Numbered from the stretch's first letter, positions 7,533 through 17,207 are shown. The stretch is DNA of 64,000 nucleotides from Phycisphaerae bacterium (GCA_028714855.1 JAQTLP010000001.1:250572-314571), one strand, 5' to 3'. Notes: generated by a model from the sequence alone, not told the origin. Made by a program: numbers and translations.

Positions 7533-8462
7533 ATGACATATCCAATGTTAGCTGAAATAAGAGAAGAAATTGTACCTGACAACATTTGGACGCTCGACGA
7601 CAAACTTGAAGAGATACTGAAGCGACAAATTAGCTCTTTGCCATCTCCCAGTAGTTCATCCGAAGCTGAATGCACATATCCCATAGACAAACCAAGCTTA
7701 CGCGGTTTTCTTGACAGGCTTTTCGCAAGGCACTTCTTTCAAATTCAAAATGCTATCTTACAGCAAGACACTTTTGAAAGGCTTGTCTCTGCGGTGCAAC
7801 GTAGAAATATTACTATAGCTGACATCGGTTGTGGCCCTGCTGTGGCCAGCACAGCAGTCCTTAATATTGTGTCGAAGGTATGTTGCAAGCTTAATAAAAA
7901 CATTTGCGTCAATATAGCCTTAAATGACATATGTATTGAAGCTTTAGCCGTTGGAAGGAAAATGCTGGAGACTTACGCAAAACATTTATACGGCATAAAC
8001 AGGTTAAATGTTTTGGCGTTAGATACACCATTTCCAGGCAGCATGGTTCAGCTTCGCAGAATATCAAGGATGCTTGGCCCGTATGACATATGCTTTTTGC
8101 CATATGTGCTTGACCACGTAAAGGAAGATTATTCCTATGAAAACATATGCCAACAGCTTGAACTACTCGCAGGGCTTTGCAAGCCAACAGGTTTCATTCT
8201 AAATCTTCAGGATAAGTTCAGAGAAAGCTTCGCTCGTCGCATTGGATGTTTATTAAAAACTTCTGTTAATAAACTTAATTTGCGCCAGAAAGTTTATGAC
8301 AGCACTAATTCCTGCGATGAATATTCTTACGATTATTTCAGAATGGCAATTTTCCCCAACCAGAAATGTTACGGCGTTGAGAGCAGGTTCTGTTTGCAGA
8401 GGCATGCTTTCATTCCGAAGCTGTCGCAGATTTCGAGGAACGGCTTAACAATATGTTCTTGA
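7533..8462 (+). CDS. Class I SAM-dependent methyltransferase-like protein
   Basis: 309 residues. A Rossmann motif I (IADIGCGPA, about residues 95-103), an acidic motif II region (IALNDICIEAL) and a motif IV/V-like GPYDICFLPYVLDHV support a SAM methyltransferase fold; the N-terminal 90 residues are unassigned. CGGAGG 6 bp before the ATG decides the start. The last 94 bp run antisense into the coding end of the radical SAM gene, and the final residues (FCLQRHAFIPKLSQ) look like chance translation. The original end may have been lost in a rearrangement. Substrate unknown. Confidence 0.6.
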   Translation: MTYPMLAEIREEIVPDNIWTLDDKLEEILKRQISSLPSPSSSSEAECTYPIDKPSLRGFLDRLFARHFFQIQNAILQQDTFERLVSAVQRRNITIADIGCGPAVASTAVLNIVSKVCCKLNKNICVNIALNDICIEALAVGRKMLETYAKHLYGINRLNVLALDTPFPGSMVQLRRISRMLGPYDICFLPYVLDHVKEDYSYENICQQLELLAGLCKPTGFILNLQDKFRESFARRIGCLLKTSVNKLNLRQKVYDSTNSCDEYSYDYFRMAIFPNQKCYGVESRFCLQRHAFIPKLSQISRNGLTICS

Positions 8463-9499
8463 GCGATATTGTCCGGCAGCCGCCAGGCGCCGCTGCGGAA
8501 AGTGAGTTTATCAGGGGCAGCGGCATACTCATAAACCTGTTTAAGCCGCTGTATTGCTTCGGTCATCGGTTTGTATCTTGGGGCGACAATTTTTGCGACG
8601 GAATAAACGATATGCAGCACGCCGGTGTCCGCGGCAAAGCTTATAAGTTTTTCCATATCCGCCAGACTTTGCGCATCCGGCAGTTGGAAATCGGCCAGGA
8701 ATTTACCGCCCGGCAGCGGATTACGCGGCAGCAGCGGGTCAATACGCAGCACGACAGGTATATCGTTTTGTCGAAGTCTCTTTATCGCGGCTACTCTCTG
8801 TTCAACAGCAGGTGCGCCGGGGTCGTAAAACTTTGCGCTATCCTCATCCCAAAAAGCGAGCGAGACCTCTACGCGCAAGGCGGGGATTGCTTCGCTATTA
8901 AACAGGTCTTTCCGCGGGTGGTCCGCCGGCAAAGACGCAAGCTGCTTGAGCGATTCGAGATATTCAGGCTCTGTAAGTACCGCTGGATTTTTTGTCAGGA
9001 TGGTAATGCTGGTAAAGTATCGGCGGTATTGCCGCAATTGCTGAAGAGTATAAAGCGCGAATCTTTGCCGCAGTTCGAGGGGCTGAAACGCGTCTGTGCT
9101 GTTGGACAAATGCAGCGGAGCGGGCGGCAGGTTAAACTCTTCGATATCGGCAAGGTCTTTGAGCAATTTCTTTTTGAAGTCGTCTTTGCACCTGGCCTGG
9201 CTTGGCTCGTAGCCCTGCGCGTAGCAGTATTTGCACCCGTGGCTGCAGCCGGCGTAAACATTGATGCAATAGCGATGGCCGCTGGGGAAATCTTTCTGGT
9301 CGGCGAATGGACAGTACCATTTGACAACGCCGGGCCTTGTAACGTCGACGACCTGCTTATTCGACTTGTGCGGCAGGAAATACCGCGCCAAAGCCGCTCG
9401 CTGTGCCGGCGGAAGCTTATCGAACACGGGTTTGTATTTCGTGTTGACTTTTTCGGCGATTTCCAGTCCCTCTGCGAGATCGGTACTGAATAATCTCAT
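8369..9499 (-). CDS. Spore photoproduct lyase-family radical SAM protein
   Basis: 376 residues from the ATG at 9499. The radical SAM signature C-x3-C-x2-C (CSHGCKYC, Cys85, 89, 92) binds the 4Fe-4S cluster. The context WYCPFADQKDFPSGHRYCINVYAGC and the tail FGMKACLCKQN match the SPL-like group. In a non-sporulating planctomycete this is more likely a DNA-repair or modification relative than a true SplB. An in-frame ATG 16 codons upstream gives an unlikely leader (SVLTITQHIRYH). Its 3' end overlaps the convergent methyltransferase gene by 94 bp; the conserved tail says this is the genuine coding strand there. Confidence 0.78.
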   Translation of the reverse strand: MRLFSTDLAEGLEIAEKVNTKYKPVFDKLPPAQRAALARYFLPHKSNKQVVDVTRPGVVKWYCPFADQKDFPSGHRYCINVYAGCSHGCKYCYAQGYEPSQARCKDDFKKKLLKDLADIEEFNLPPAPLHLSNSTDAFQPLELRQRFALYTLQQLRQYRRYFTSITILTKNPAVLTEPEYLESLKQLASLPADHPRKDLFNSEAIPALRVEVSLAFWDEDSAKFYDPGAPAVEQRVAAIKRLRQNDIPVVLRIDPLLPRNPLPGGKFLADFQLPDAQSLADMEKLISFAADTGVLHIVYSVAKIVAPRYKPMTEAIQRLKQVYEYAAAPDKLTFRSGAWRLPDNIAQEHIVKPFLEICDSFGMKACLCKQNLLSTP

Positions 9500-9548
9500 A
9501 ATGGTATGATACCGTATGTGTTGTGTAATTGTCAAAACTGAAAACAAA

Positions 9549-9579
9549 ACCGCCGATGCTGTTTTTCAGCATCGGCGGT
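9549..9579 (-). terminator. Rho-independent terminator of the xylan operon
   Basis: A perfect 13 bp stem (ACCGCCGATGCTG and its complement) with a 5 nt loop, followed on the minus strand by TTTTGTTTTC. It begins 27 bp after the stop of the GH3 gene. Confidence 0.85.
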
Positions 9580-9606
9580 AATTTAAGTTATCTGTTTAAT
9601 TCGCTA

Positions 9607-11430
9607 TCAGCAATAAGACAGGCCGACAGGCGCTTTCTTCGGCGGGGCCGATACGGCTGATTCTTTCTGGCCGACGAGCTTGATGGGGAGCTTAGTCTTC
9701 GGGTTTTGTTTAATCTTGCCGAAGAGCATTCCAACGGCGGCTTTTATGGAATCGGGCGTGCCGGAGAAGTTGCAGACGACGGCGTCGGCCTCGGCGGTCG
9801 TGCCTTCCACGTACGGGAAGTTGGTCATAACGACCACTTTCTTGCCCATTTCCTTGAGCTTCTTGACAAGCAGCCGGTTATTGCCCGTCTTTACGATTCG
9901 AGCGTAATAGTTGGTCATAACAACGGTGTCAACCTGCTCGGCCAATTTGAGGCATTCGGCGAATTCTTCTTCATCGGCCGCGAAGCCGGTATCGACCAGA
10001 ATCATATTCTGCGTGTATTCAATCATATCCTCGCAGAACATATGCTGATGCATATAGGGGTCTTTGCCGCAGAACTCGTAAGGAATACGCTGTTCGATTA
10101 CGAGCAGTTTCTCTTTGGGGCTCAAGGGCAGTATCCTGTTGTTGTTTCGCATTGTCATCAGGGCTTTCTTGGATACGTCCCAGCAGAAATCGACGACGGG
10201 CTTGCTCATAGCGAATTTCTGAGCTTTGTCGGGGTTTTTCTTGCCAGCCGATTCAAACAGGCCCTGTTCATATTTCATTCTAAGAAGATGCGTAACGGCC
10301 TCATCGAGTCGCTCCATAGAGAGGAAGCCTGTTTCAACGGCCTGCTTGATTCCGAAGAAGCACTGCGAGCGGGACTCGTCGTCTGCTTTGAGAAGGATTG
10401 TGTCGCAGCCGGCCTTTATTGCCATTGCGCAGGCCTGCGGAAGCGGCCATTGCTTGAGGATTGCGGCCATTCCGATAGCGTCGGAAACAATGACGCCATC
10501 GAAGCCAAGCTCTTTTCTCAGGAGGCCTGTGAGCAGTTTTTCCGACAGTGTCGTCGGGTATTTATCGTCGAAGGCGGGATAAACCGAATGGCCTGTCATA
10601 ATTGCCATTACACCCGCTTCGATAGCGGCTTTGAAGGGGACAAGCTCTACTTCCCACATTCTCTTTTTCTCAGCCCTGATGATATCGAGGACATCGTGAG
10701 CGTCGGTCGCGGAGTCGCCTCTTCCGGGGAAGTGCTTTGCTGTCGCGGCGATTCCGCCATCCTGCAGACCTTTTACGAATGCGACGGCGTGTTTAGCGCA
10801 AACCTCCGGGTCGTCGCCGAAAGACCTGACGCCGATTTCCGGGTTCTTGGGATTGATGTTCACGTCGCAGACGGGCGAATACATCTGTGTCACGCCGATA
10901 TTGCTGAGCTGCTTGGCGATGGTGTTATTGATTTTGTAAGTCATTTTGGGGTCACCGATAGCTGCCATACCCATCGGAGGCGGGAACTGCCTTATTCCGC
11001 CGGACATATAATCGTTCTTGAAGTCGCCTTCGAAATCGATGGTCATATGAAGAGGAATTTTGGACGACCTTCCCAAGGCGATTTTCTGCAGTTTGTTGAG
11101 GTCCTTGGTGTAATCGCCGGGCGTTATGCTGATGCCGAAGTTTTTGCCGGCGAAATAGGTGCTCGATATTTTGAAATAACCTTTCGGGGGTTTAAAGGTC
11201 TTGTCAACCTGAGAATTGCCCCAGTAGAGGTTTTTGCAGGTCTCGACCGCGTATGGTTCGAGGCAAAGTCCGCCGCATTGCAGTCTTGTGATTTGCTCGA
11301 TACCGCTGGGGGTGAGCATTGCGCCTCGCCGGGTAAAGGTCAGAAGCTGGCCGACTTTTTCGTCCAGCGTCATCTTTGCCAATTTTTTACTGACAAATGC
11401 ATCTCTTTTTGCATTGCTTTTCTTCGCCAT
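9607..11430 (-). CDS. GH3 glycoside hydrolase, NagZ-like
   Basis: 607 residues without signal peptide, so probably intracellular. The N-terminal 350 residues form a GH3 TIM barrel: KHFPGRGDSATDAH (232-245) matches the KH(F/S)PGxG...D-x-H loop of NagZ-type enzymes, whose His acts as acid/base, and SDAIGM (316-321) holds the nucleophile Asp317. A C-terminal alpha/beta sandwich-like domain follows (about 400-570). In this operon the natural role would be release of a sugar from imported xylan fragments, although the NagZ loop favours N-acetylglucosaminides. It is 27 bp from the kinase gene and ends the operon. A recycled peptidoglycan substrate is the alternative. Confidence 0.82.
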   Translation of the reverse strand: MAKKSNAKRDAFVSKKLAKMTLDEKVGQLLTFTRRGAMLTPSGIEQITRLQCGGLCLEPYAVETCKNLYWGNSQVDKTFKPPKGYFKISSTYFAGKNFGISITPGDYTKDLNKLQKIALGRSSKIPLHMTIDFEGDFKNDYMSGGIRQFPPPMGMAAIGDPKMTYKINNTIAKQLSNIGVTQMYSPVCDVNINPKNPEIGVRSFGDDPEVCAKHAVAFVKGLQDGGIAATAKHFPGRGDSATDAHDVLDIIRAEKKRMWEVELVPFKAAIEAGVMAIMTGHSVYPAFDDKYPTTLSEKLLTGLLRKELGFDGVIVSDAIGMAAILKQWPLPQACAMAIKAGCDTILLKADDESRSQCFFGIKQAVETGFLSMERLDEAVTHLLRMKYEQGLFESAGKKNPDKAQKFAMSKPVVDFCWDVSKKALMTMRNNNRILPLSPKEKLLVIEQRIPYEFCGKDPYMHQHMFCEDMIEYTQNMILVDTGFAADEEEFAECLKLAEQVDTVVMTNYYARIVKTGNNRLLVKKLKEMGKKVVVMTNFPYVEGTTAEADAVVCNFSGTPDSIKAAVGMLFGKIKQNPKTKLPIKLVGQKESAVSAPPKKAPVGLSYC

Positions 11431-11457
11431 TTTTCATCTCCTGTTTTATGCTACGGT

Positions 11458-12672
11458 TTATTCCCATTTACCTTTATTATCAGGCCCGACCCAGAATTCA
11501 CGCTCTTTTTTCCAGCCGGCCTCGTCAATTTTCAAATCTTTTGTTTTCCATCCCGCCTTAATCCGTTTTGTCAGCTCATTGAATCCCTTATTCCACGATA
11601 ACCCGTCTGGCACGGTAACATTCATACTGCCCGCGGCGTTCGCGTATCGTAAGCAATCCTCGATTGAAAGCCCGCGGACGAAAGCCGAAAGGAATCCGGC
11701 AATTGCCGAATCGCCTGAGCCAAGCGCTCCGACGAATTTGTCTTCCTGATAAACCGGGAACCACAGCTCGCGGTTCGCCCAGTTGTCGAGGTCCTTGCAG
11801 CCGGCCGCGCCCAATCTCTTGAGCAGGTTTTTGTCGCCTGTCCTGATGTATAAGCCCCTGTGGCCGCATTTGACCATAGCGATGGGCGTTCCCATATTAA
11901 TCATATCTTTGCCCAGGTTGGAAATTTCTTTAACGGTCATATGGTCAAGAACGCTCTCTTTGGGGCCGAGTTTAGCTTTTTTCTGCAGGAAAATGTCCTT
12001 ATGGAGGAAGTAGAGTATCTCTTCTGCGCTCGGCACCATAATATCAGAAAGCGGAATCCAGTCCTTTAGGATCGCCTTCCAGTCAACCTGGCCCGCGTAG
12101 CTATTAACATCGGGAAGTGACAGGTCGAGCGCGGTTGTTGTTCCTAATTCCTTGGTCTTTTTGAGGATTTTTGTCAGTTCCGCGCCGGTGTTTTCGTAAA
12201 TCTTTCTCATCCACGGCGGATAGCCGAAAAGCATCAGTTTGGAGCGTTCCACAATGTCCCAGTCCATATCATCATAGATGAATGTATCGTTTGCCCCGCA
12301 ATGATGCAGATAAAAACGGTCTATGCCTGGGATGCAAATAGCGATTGTATATGAGGTTGATTCGCCTTTAACCTGATGGATGCCTTTGAAGTGCCCCTCG
12401 TGCTCCTCATACCATTGCATAATCTGGTTGCCGAAGTCGTCGTCGCCGACCTTGCCGATAAGCTCTGTTTTTACGCCCAATCGGCGAATGGATACGCCGG
12501 CATTTGTTACCGGCCCGCCACCCACAACGACGCAATTGCCCATATTAATCATTTTGCCGGGCACAAGGACGTCGGTCATTTTGTCAACTTTACCATCAAT
12601 TGTAAAAGCCGGTATCAGGTCAAGGCAGGTATGTCCTGCGGCCACGATGTCAATATCTTTATTTTTTGCCAC
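11458..12672 (-). CDS. PfkB-family carbohydrate kinase
   Basis: 404 residues. The N-terminal GGGPVTNAGVSIRRLG and VGDDDFG motifs and the C-terminal GALGSGDSAIAGF (Asp321 the catalytic base, anion hole GSGD) define the ribokinase/PfkB fold. It transfers phosphate from ATP to a sugar or nucleoside; placed between the GH3 and GH10-GH43 genes, it probably phosphorylates a product of xylan breakdown such as a pentose. It is longer than usual (about 300-330) because of insertions around 150-260. It starts on GTG with AAGGAG upstream. The 173 bp before it hold no gene and no clear terminator. Confidence 0.85.
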   Translation of the reverse strand: MAKNKDIDIVAAGHTCLDLIPAFTIDGKVDKMTDVLVPGKMINMGNCVVVGGGPVTNAGVSIRRLGVKTELIGKVGDDDFGNQIMQWYEEHEGHFKGIHQVKGESTSYTIAICIPGIDRFYLHHCGANDTFIYDDMDWDIVERSKLMLFGYPPWMRKIYENTGAELTKILKKTKELGTTTALDLSLPDVNSYAGQVDWKAILKDWIPLSDIMVPSAEEILYFLHKDIFLQKKAKLGPKESVLDHMTVKEISNLGKDMINMGTPIAMVKCGHRGLYIRTGDKNLLKRLGAAGCKDLDNWANRELWFPVYQEDKFVGALGSGDSAIAGFLSAFVRGLSIEDCLRYANAAGSMNVTVPDGLSWNKGFNELTKRIKAGWKTKDLKIDEAGWKKEREFWVGPDNKGKWE

Positions 12673-12845
12673 TTTTTGAGCTCCTTACAAAAAAAACAAG
12701 AAAGGGAAATATACCTTATAATTTCTCTATGTCAAGAAAAATTGATAAAGCGAAGTATCACCCTGATTTATCAATATGCCCTAATCGAGGCCGGCCGGAG
12801 ATTCGTGTTTTGCGTATCTGCGGCTTTAATCCTCTTAATTGGCCT

Positions 12846-15683
12846 TCACTTTGTATCTAGGCTGTACTCGAACCAGTCGAAATCGGCCGGTTTTGTGCAT
12901 TTTTGACCGTTGCCGGCGGCATACATACCGAAATACACGCCGGTGAAGCACATCCCATAGTCAAAACCTATCGTTTCGACGGACAAGTCTTTCGTCGGGG
13001 CTGTGCCGAGACTTACGGATTTTCCGTCTTTTGGTTGATAGAAAAATTCATACGTCAGCGGCATTGCTTTGACCGATAATATGACCGGTCCAGGCTGAAT
13101 ATCCACGTATTTGACTGGTTCGACCAATTTGCCGCCGACGGTTTTTCTGAGAAGAACCTTGCGCGAACCATCCTTCGTCGTTACCGCGATTTCGTAATGA
13201 TGCCTGTCATCCTGCCGGGCCACAAGGCCGGCCTCTTCGTTTTCACTGGCAGGGTCGAATTCAATCAGGGTTGAGGCGACACAATTGAAGTCAGTTTGCC
13301 TTTGTCCCACGAAGGTCGGCGTATCCTTATCGCTCATAGTAACGCCGGAACCGTGAAGACGCAGGAATCCCTGCCGTTCAGTAAGGGAATAATTACTCTC
13401 AACAGGATTTCTGAGATAATTCCATTTCAGCGCAAGTTGTTTACTATCGAAGTTGTCCCTTGCAGGGTCTTTCGGCCAGGTATGCTGCTTTAGTTTCGGC
13501 GCCGACATTACTAAACTAATCGTTCCGGTTTTATTGACGACGGGCCAGCCGTCTTCGAAGGCGACGGGCGCGAGGAAAGTTTCTCTTCCGATGTGATGAT
13601 AGTAGCCACCTTTGGGCCTGATGGCCAGGCAAACCAGCCACCAGCCATCGGGCGTATTAACAAGGTCTGCGTGTCCGACGGCGCGGATTGGATTGCCATC
13701 GAGATTACGATGAGTAAGGATAGGATTGTTTGGATTCGATTCGAACGGTCCCCATGGCGAATCGCTTCGGGCGATGGTTACACAGTGACCATAGCTTGTT
13801 CCGCCTTCTGAAACCATCAGGTAGTATTTGCCGTTAATTTTATACATATGCGGCCCTTCGGCCCAGATGCCGCCGGTGCCGCCCCATATTTTTTTCAACG
13901 GGCCTTCGAGTTTGCCTGCTTTGAGGTCAATCGTGGTTTGACCGATGTAGCCATCGGCCTGACCTTCGTGGCGGATGTAATAAACCTTGCCGTCATCATC
14001 GAAGAATAGTGACGGGTCCATTCCCTGATTGTCGAGCCAGACCGGCTCAGACCATGGGCCTGCGGGGTTTTTGGCGGTGACGTAGAAATTGCCGCCGGCA
14101 TCGACGTTGGTCGTTATCATATAGAACGTGCCGTTATGATAGCGAATCGTGGGGGCATAAATACCGCCGGAAGCCCTCATCTTGTCAAGCGGGAGCTGGC
14201 CTTTGCGCGTAAGGCAATATCCGATTAGCTGCCAGTGAACGAGGTCTTTGCTGTGCATAACCGGGACGCCCGGGAAGTACTCGAACGTGCTGTGCACGGT
14301 GTAATAATCATCGCCTACCCGGCAGATGCTCGGGTCGGGAAAGAATCCCGGAATAACAGGATTCTGGAATGTTTTGGCCTGCTGCTTAGGCATTAAAACG
14401 GATAATAAAGTGTCTGCGGTTGAGAGTAAAGTATCTGCTGCAAAACGACCAGATTTCAAAGCTGCGGAATATAAAGTGTTTGTTACAAAACAGCCGGATT
14501 CCAAAACTGTGGAGAATAAATTGCGCACTATACAATCCCGCTTTTTGCCCGTGGCAGTTTTAATAACGGCGAAAAATGCCGGCTTGGGTTTGTAGTTGCG
14601 GTCGAACAGAAGCGGGTAGTTGGTGCGTCCCCTTACAGGCCAGTTGTTGAGCCAGCTTGTTTTATCGTAAACGCCCCAGAGAGTTACCCTGCTGATTTTG
14701 TCGGCGTGTTTAAGGTAAAGCGAGAAAAGCTCGGCATAACGGTCCGCAAGCTTTTTCTGCATATCTTCGGGCAGGCCGTCGGGATAAGGATTAAGCTTTT
14801 TATGTAATTCTGTATGTGAACCGATGTCTGCACCCCTTTGGTCAAGGGCCGCCGGCAGGACGTCAATACACATCTCTGTTACCATAATCTTTACGCCGGT
14901 TGCTGAGACGGCATTGATAAAATCCTCAACGTTTTCGAGCGAAGGGTAATCAGGAGGCAGTCGCCAGGCCTGAGCCTGTATGCCAACGCCGTTGATGGGG
15001 ACGCCTTTTGCCTTGAGGTCTTTTACGAGTCGCACGCAGCCGTCACGTTTAGCCGGCAGTTCAAGGGAGAAATCATTGTAATACAGCTCGGCGTTGGGGT
15101 CGGCTTCGTGAGCGTATTCGAATGCCTTGGCGATGAAGTCTTCACCGATGATTTCCAGCCATTTGCTCTTTCGCAACTGTCCGTTATCATCGAGCGCCTC
15201 GTTGACGACATCCCAGCCGTTGACTTTGCCTTTGTAATGGCCGACAACGGTAAAGATGTGCTCTTTCATACGCGCAAGCAATACATCACGCGTCACCGGC
15301 TTGTTGGCGTCGTCCACAAACACCCATTTGGGTGTCTGCCAGTGCCAGACCAGCGTATGGCCGATGATGAACATATTGTTTTTGAGGCCGAAGTCCACGA
15401 AGCGGTCGGAAGCCGAGAAGTCGTATCTGTTCGGCTCCGGGTGGATATGCATCCACTTCATAGTGTTTTCAGCCGTGATGGTGCTGAATTGTTTCGCGGC
15501 GATGGCGGCGGCTTTTGGGTCTTTGCCGTTGACCACGTCATCATTCAATGCGCCGCCGATGAAAAAATCATTCTTGAATGCATCTTTCAAGGCGGGCTGC
15601 TGAGTGCTGCAGCCCGCAACAGAAGCAAATATCAATACAGCCAAACATGCTGCGACGTTTATTGCCGGTCTCTGTAACTTCAC
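12846..15683 (-). CDS. GH10 xylanase - GH43 fusion lipoprotein
   Basis: 945 residues. A lipoprotein signal (SVAGC, Cys25) anchors it at the envelope. Residues about 30-375 are a GH10 endo-xylanase with acid/base Glu162 (WDVVNEAL) and nucleophile Glu270 (VTEMCIDV). About 440-700 is a five-bladed GH43 domain with base Asp450 (FPDPS), Asp556 (GMDPS) and acid Glu609 (WAEGPH), probably beta-xylosidase or arabinofuranosidase. The last 200 residues are a beta-sandwich typical of GH43 C-terminal modules. The linker (385-435) contains a degenerate repeat of L-x-S-G-x-F and DTLLS units. One polypeptide can cut the xylan backbone and trim the ends. It lies 2 bp after the symporter gene. Confidence 0.9.
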   Translation of the reverse strand: MKLQRPAINVAACLAVLIFASVAGCSTQQPALKDAFKNDFFIGGALNDDVVNGKDPKAAAIAAKQFSTITAENTMKWMHIHPEPNRYDFSASDRFVDFGLKNNMFIIGHTLVWHWQTPKWVFVDDANKPVTRDVLLARMKEHIFTVVGHYKGKVNGWDVVNEALDDNGQLRKSKWLEIIGEDFIAKAFEYAHEADPNAELYYNDFSLELPAKRDGCVRLVKDLKAKGVPINGVGIQAQAWRLPPDYPSLENVEDFINAVSATGVKIMVTEMCIDVLPAALDQRGADIGSHTELHKKLNPYPDGLPEDMQKKLADRYAELFSLYLKHADKISRVTLWGVYDKTSWLNNWPVRGRTNYPLLFDRNYKPKPAFFAVIKTATGKKRDCIVRNLFSTVLESGCFVTNTLYSAALKSGRFAADTLLSTADTLLSVLMPKQQAKTFQNPVIPGFFPDPSICRVGDDYYTVHSTFEYFPGVPVMHSKDLVHWQLIGYCLTRKGQLPLDKMRASGGIYAPTIRYHNGTFYMITTNVDAGGNFYVTAKNPAGPWSEPVWLDNQGMDPSLFFDDDGKVYYIRHEGQADGYIGQTTIDLKAGKLEGPLKKIWGGTGGIWAEGPHMYKINGKYYLMVSEGGTSYGHCVTIARSDSPWGPFESNPNNPILTHRNLDGNPIRAVGHADLVNTPDGWWLVCLAIRPKGGYYHHIGRETFLAPVAFEDGWPVVNKTGTISLVMSAPKLKQHTWPKDPARDNFDSKQLALKWNYLRNPVESNYSLTERQGFLRLHGSGVTMSDKDTPTFVGQRQTDFNCVASTLIEFDPASENEEAGLVARQDDRHHYEIAVTTKDGSRKVLLRKTVGGKLVEPVKYVDIQPGPVILSVKAMPLTYEFFYQPKDGKSVSLGTAPTKDLSVETIGFDYGMCFTGVYFGMYAAGNGQKCTKPADFDWFEYSLDTK

Positions 15684-15685
15684 GC

Positions 15686-17059
15686 TTATGCTCCTTGGGT
15701 TTCGGGTTCGTAATGCTTGCGGCGTTCGATTAGCTCCTGCGTCATCTGCAGTTCCGTATGTTTTGTAATTTTATAGAAGAGCAGTAAACCAACCCCAATG
15801 AAGAACGGTATCGCCGGATAAATACTCATCATCCAGCGAATTCCCTTAAGGGCAAACTCCGTTTGCTCCTGGTTCGGAATGTATCCATAGTAGGACAGCA
15901 GCCATCCTGTTATCGCCCCGCCTAAAGCAAGACCCATTTTCAGCCCGAAGGTCGTCGCTGAGAAAGTCATACCCGTGGCCCGACGTCCTGTCTTCCATTC
16001 GCCGTAATCGGCCACGTCAGCCATCATCGCCCACAGCATCGGTATTGTCGGGGCATAAAAGGCCGAATACAAAATATTGAAAACGAACATAAGAACAATC
16101 GCGTCCCGCGGCAGGAAGATGAATGCGGCAGCGAAAACAGCCGTAAGAAATAGACACACAAGAAAGGTATTGCGCTTCCCGAATCGAATCGAAAGAGGCT
16201 TGGCTAAAAGGATGCATGCGAGCGTGACAATCATACCAAGCATATTAAACCAGCCCAGAAGGTCTTCCCGTTTTACGTAATATTTAAAATAATAAGGTAT
16301 CATTGCTCCTCGCAACGCAAGGGTAATAAATATAGAAACAGTCAAAAATGCTATAGCAAGCCACGCTGGATTTAAAGCAAGGTCTTTGATATCCATTTTC
16401 AGGGAAGTTTTCTGTTTGGGGTCCGGCTTGACGCGTTCCTTGGTTGTAAAGAATGTGATTATGAAGAATAACACTGCAAATGAGCAGAAAACCGTCATTG
16501 TCATCTGGAACCCTTTGGCCTGATTGCCGTTACCGAAAAATTTGACCAGGTCCAGCGCAAAACTCTGCACAACAAGTGTTGCCAGCATTGCGAAAATGAA
16601 GCGATATTGCGACAATCCCGTCCGTTCTACCGAGTCGCCGGTAAGAACGCCGGTCATTGCGCAGTACGGGACGTTGTTGATAGTGTACATTATCATCATA
16701 AGGTTATATGTTATGAAAGCGTATATGACTTTGCCCGTCGGGCTGAAATCCGGCGCCGTAAACATAAGAACGCCGATTATTCCGAAGGGAATCGCGGTAA
16801 TTAATACCCAAGGCCTAAACTTGCCCCAGCGGGTTTTTGTCCTGTCGGCTATTGCCCCCATCATCGGGTCGTTGACTGCGTCGAAAATTCTTGTTGCCAG
16901 AAATATCCAACCGGCAGCTACCCCTGATATTCCAAGCACGTCAGTGTAGAATATCATCAAAAACATCATCACCGTCTGGAAGATGAAATTGGCGGCGCTG
17001 TCGCCGAGACTGTAGCCTATTTTCTCCACTATGGAGAGTTTTTGCGTTCCTTCCTGCAT
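15686..17059 (-). CDS. GPH-family sugar:cation symporter
   Basis: 457 residues with about 12 hydrophobic helices. Typical glycoside-pentoside-hexuronide features: GYSLGDSAANF near the start, DAVNDPMMGAIADRTKTRWGKFRPW in the first cytoplasmic loop with the Asp residues of the cation/sugar site, and DYGEWKTGRRATGM in the second half. It is the first gene of the xylan operon, with AGAAGGAG 6 bp before the ATG and the GH10-GH43 gene 2 bp downstream. It probably imports xylo-oligosaccharides or uronic-acid-bearing fragments together with Na+ or H+. Confidence 0.88.
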   Translation of the reverse strand: MQEGTQKLSIVEKIGYSLGDSAANFIFQTVMMFLMIFYTDVLGISGVAAGWIFLATRIFDAVNDPMMGAIADRTKTRWGKFRPWVLITAIPFGIIGVLMFTAPDFSPTGKVIYAFITYNLMMIMYTINNVPYCAMTGVLTGDSVERTGLSQYRFIFAMLATLVVQSFALDLVKFFGNGNQAKGFQMTMTVFCSFAVLFFIITFFTTKERVKPDPKQKTSLKMDIKDLALNPAWLAIAFLTVSIFITLALRGAMIPYYFKYYVKREDLLGWFNMLGMIVTLACILLAKPLSIRFGKRNTFLVCLFLTAVFAAAFIFLPRDAIVLMFVFNILYSAFYAPTIPMLWAMMADVADYGEWKTGRRATGMTFSATTFGLKMGLALGGAITGWLLSYYGYIPNQEQTEFALKGIRWMMSIYPAIPFFIGVGLLLFYKITKHTELQMTQELIERRKHYEPETQGA

Positions 17060-17095
17060 AAATGGCTCCTTCTATTTAAGTTGAAGTTTACCCCG

Positions 17096-17117
17096 CAGGG
17101 CAGTTTGTTCTGCCCTG
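17096..17117 (-). promoter_or_regulatory. Leader hairpin upstream of the symporter gene
   Basis: Perfect 8 bp inverted repeat (CAGGGCAG / CTGCCCTG) with a 6 nt loop, 37-58 bp upstream of the symporter start. It has no U-run, so it is more likely an operator or mRNA leader structure than a terminator. Confidence 0.4.
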
Positions 17118-17178
17118 AATGGCCTTATTGCCGACCCATAATAACTGTGACATTATGAGCTTTTCCATTAGGAAGACA

Positions 17179-17207
17179 GATATACAGCAAAGACAGGGTT
17201 CACGCAA
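17179..17207 (-). promoter_or_regulatory. Possible promoter of the symporter operon
   Basis: TTGCGT, 17 bp, TATATC on the minus strand, about 120 bp upstream of the symporter ATG. Both boxes match at 4 of 6 positions. No terminator was seen after the GH10 gene, so read-through from the GH30 operon is also possible. Confidence 0.35.

Noticed and set aside
8453-9493. Plus-strand open frame antisense to the radical SAM gene
   Set aside because: The minus strand has the CxxxCxxC signature and family tail; the plus frame is a shadow.
9706-11601. Long plus-strand open frame (631 codons) antisense to GH3
   Set aside because: The opposite strand carries clear GH3 motifs; the plus-strand translation has no domain logic, no ribosome site and is explained by codon bias of the real gene.
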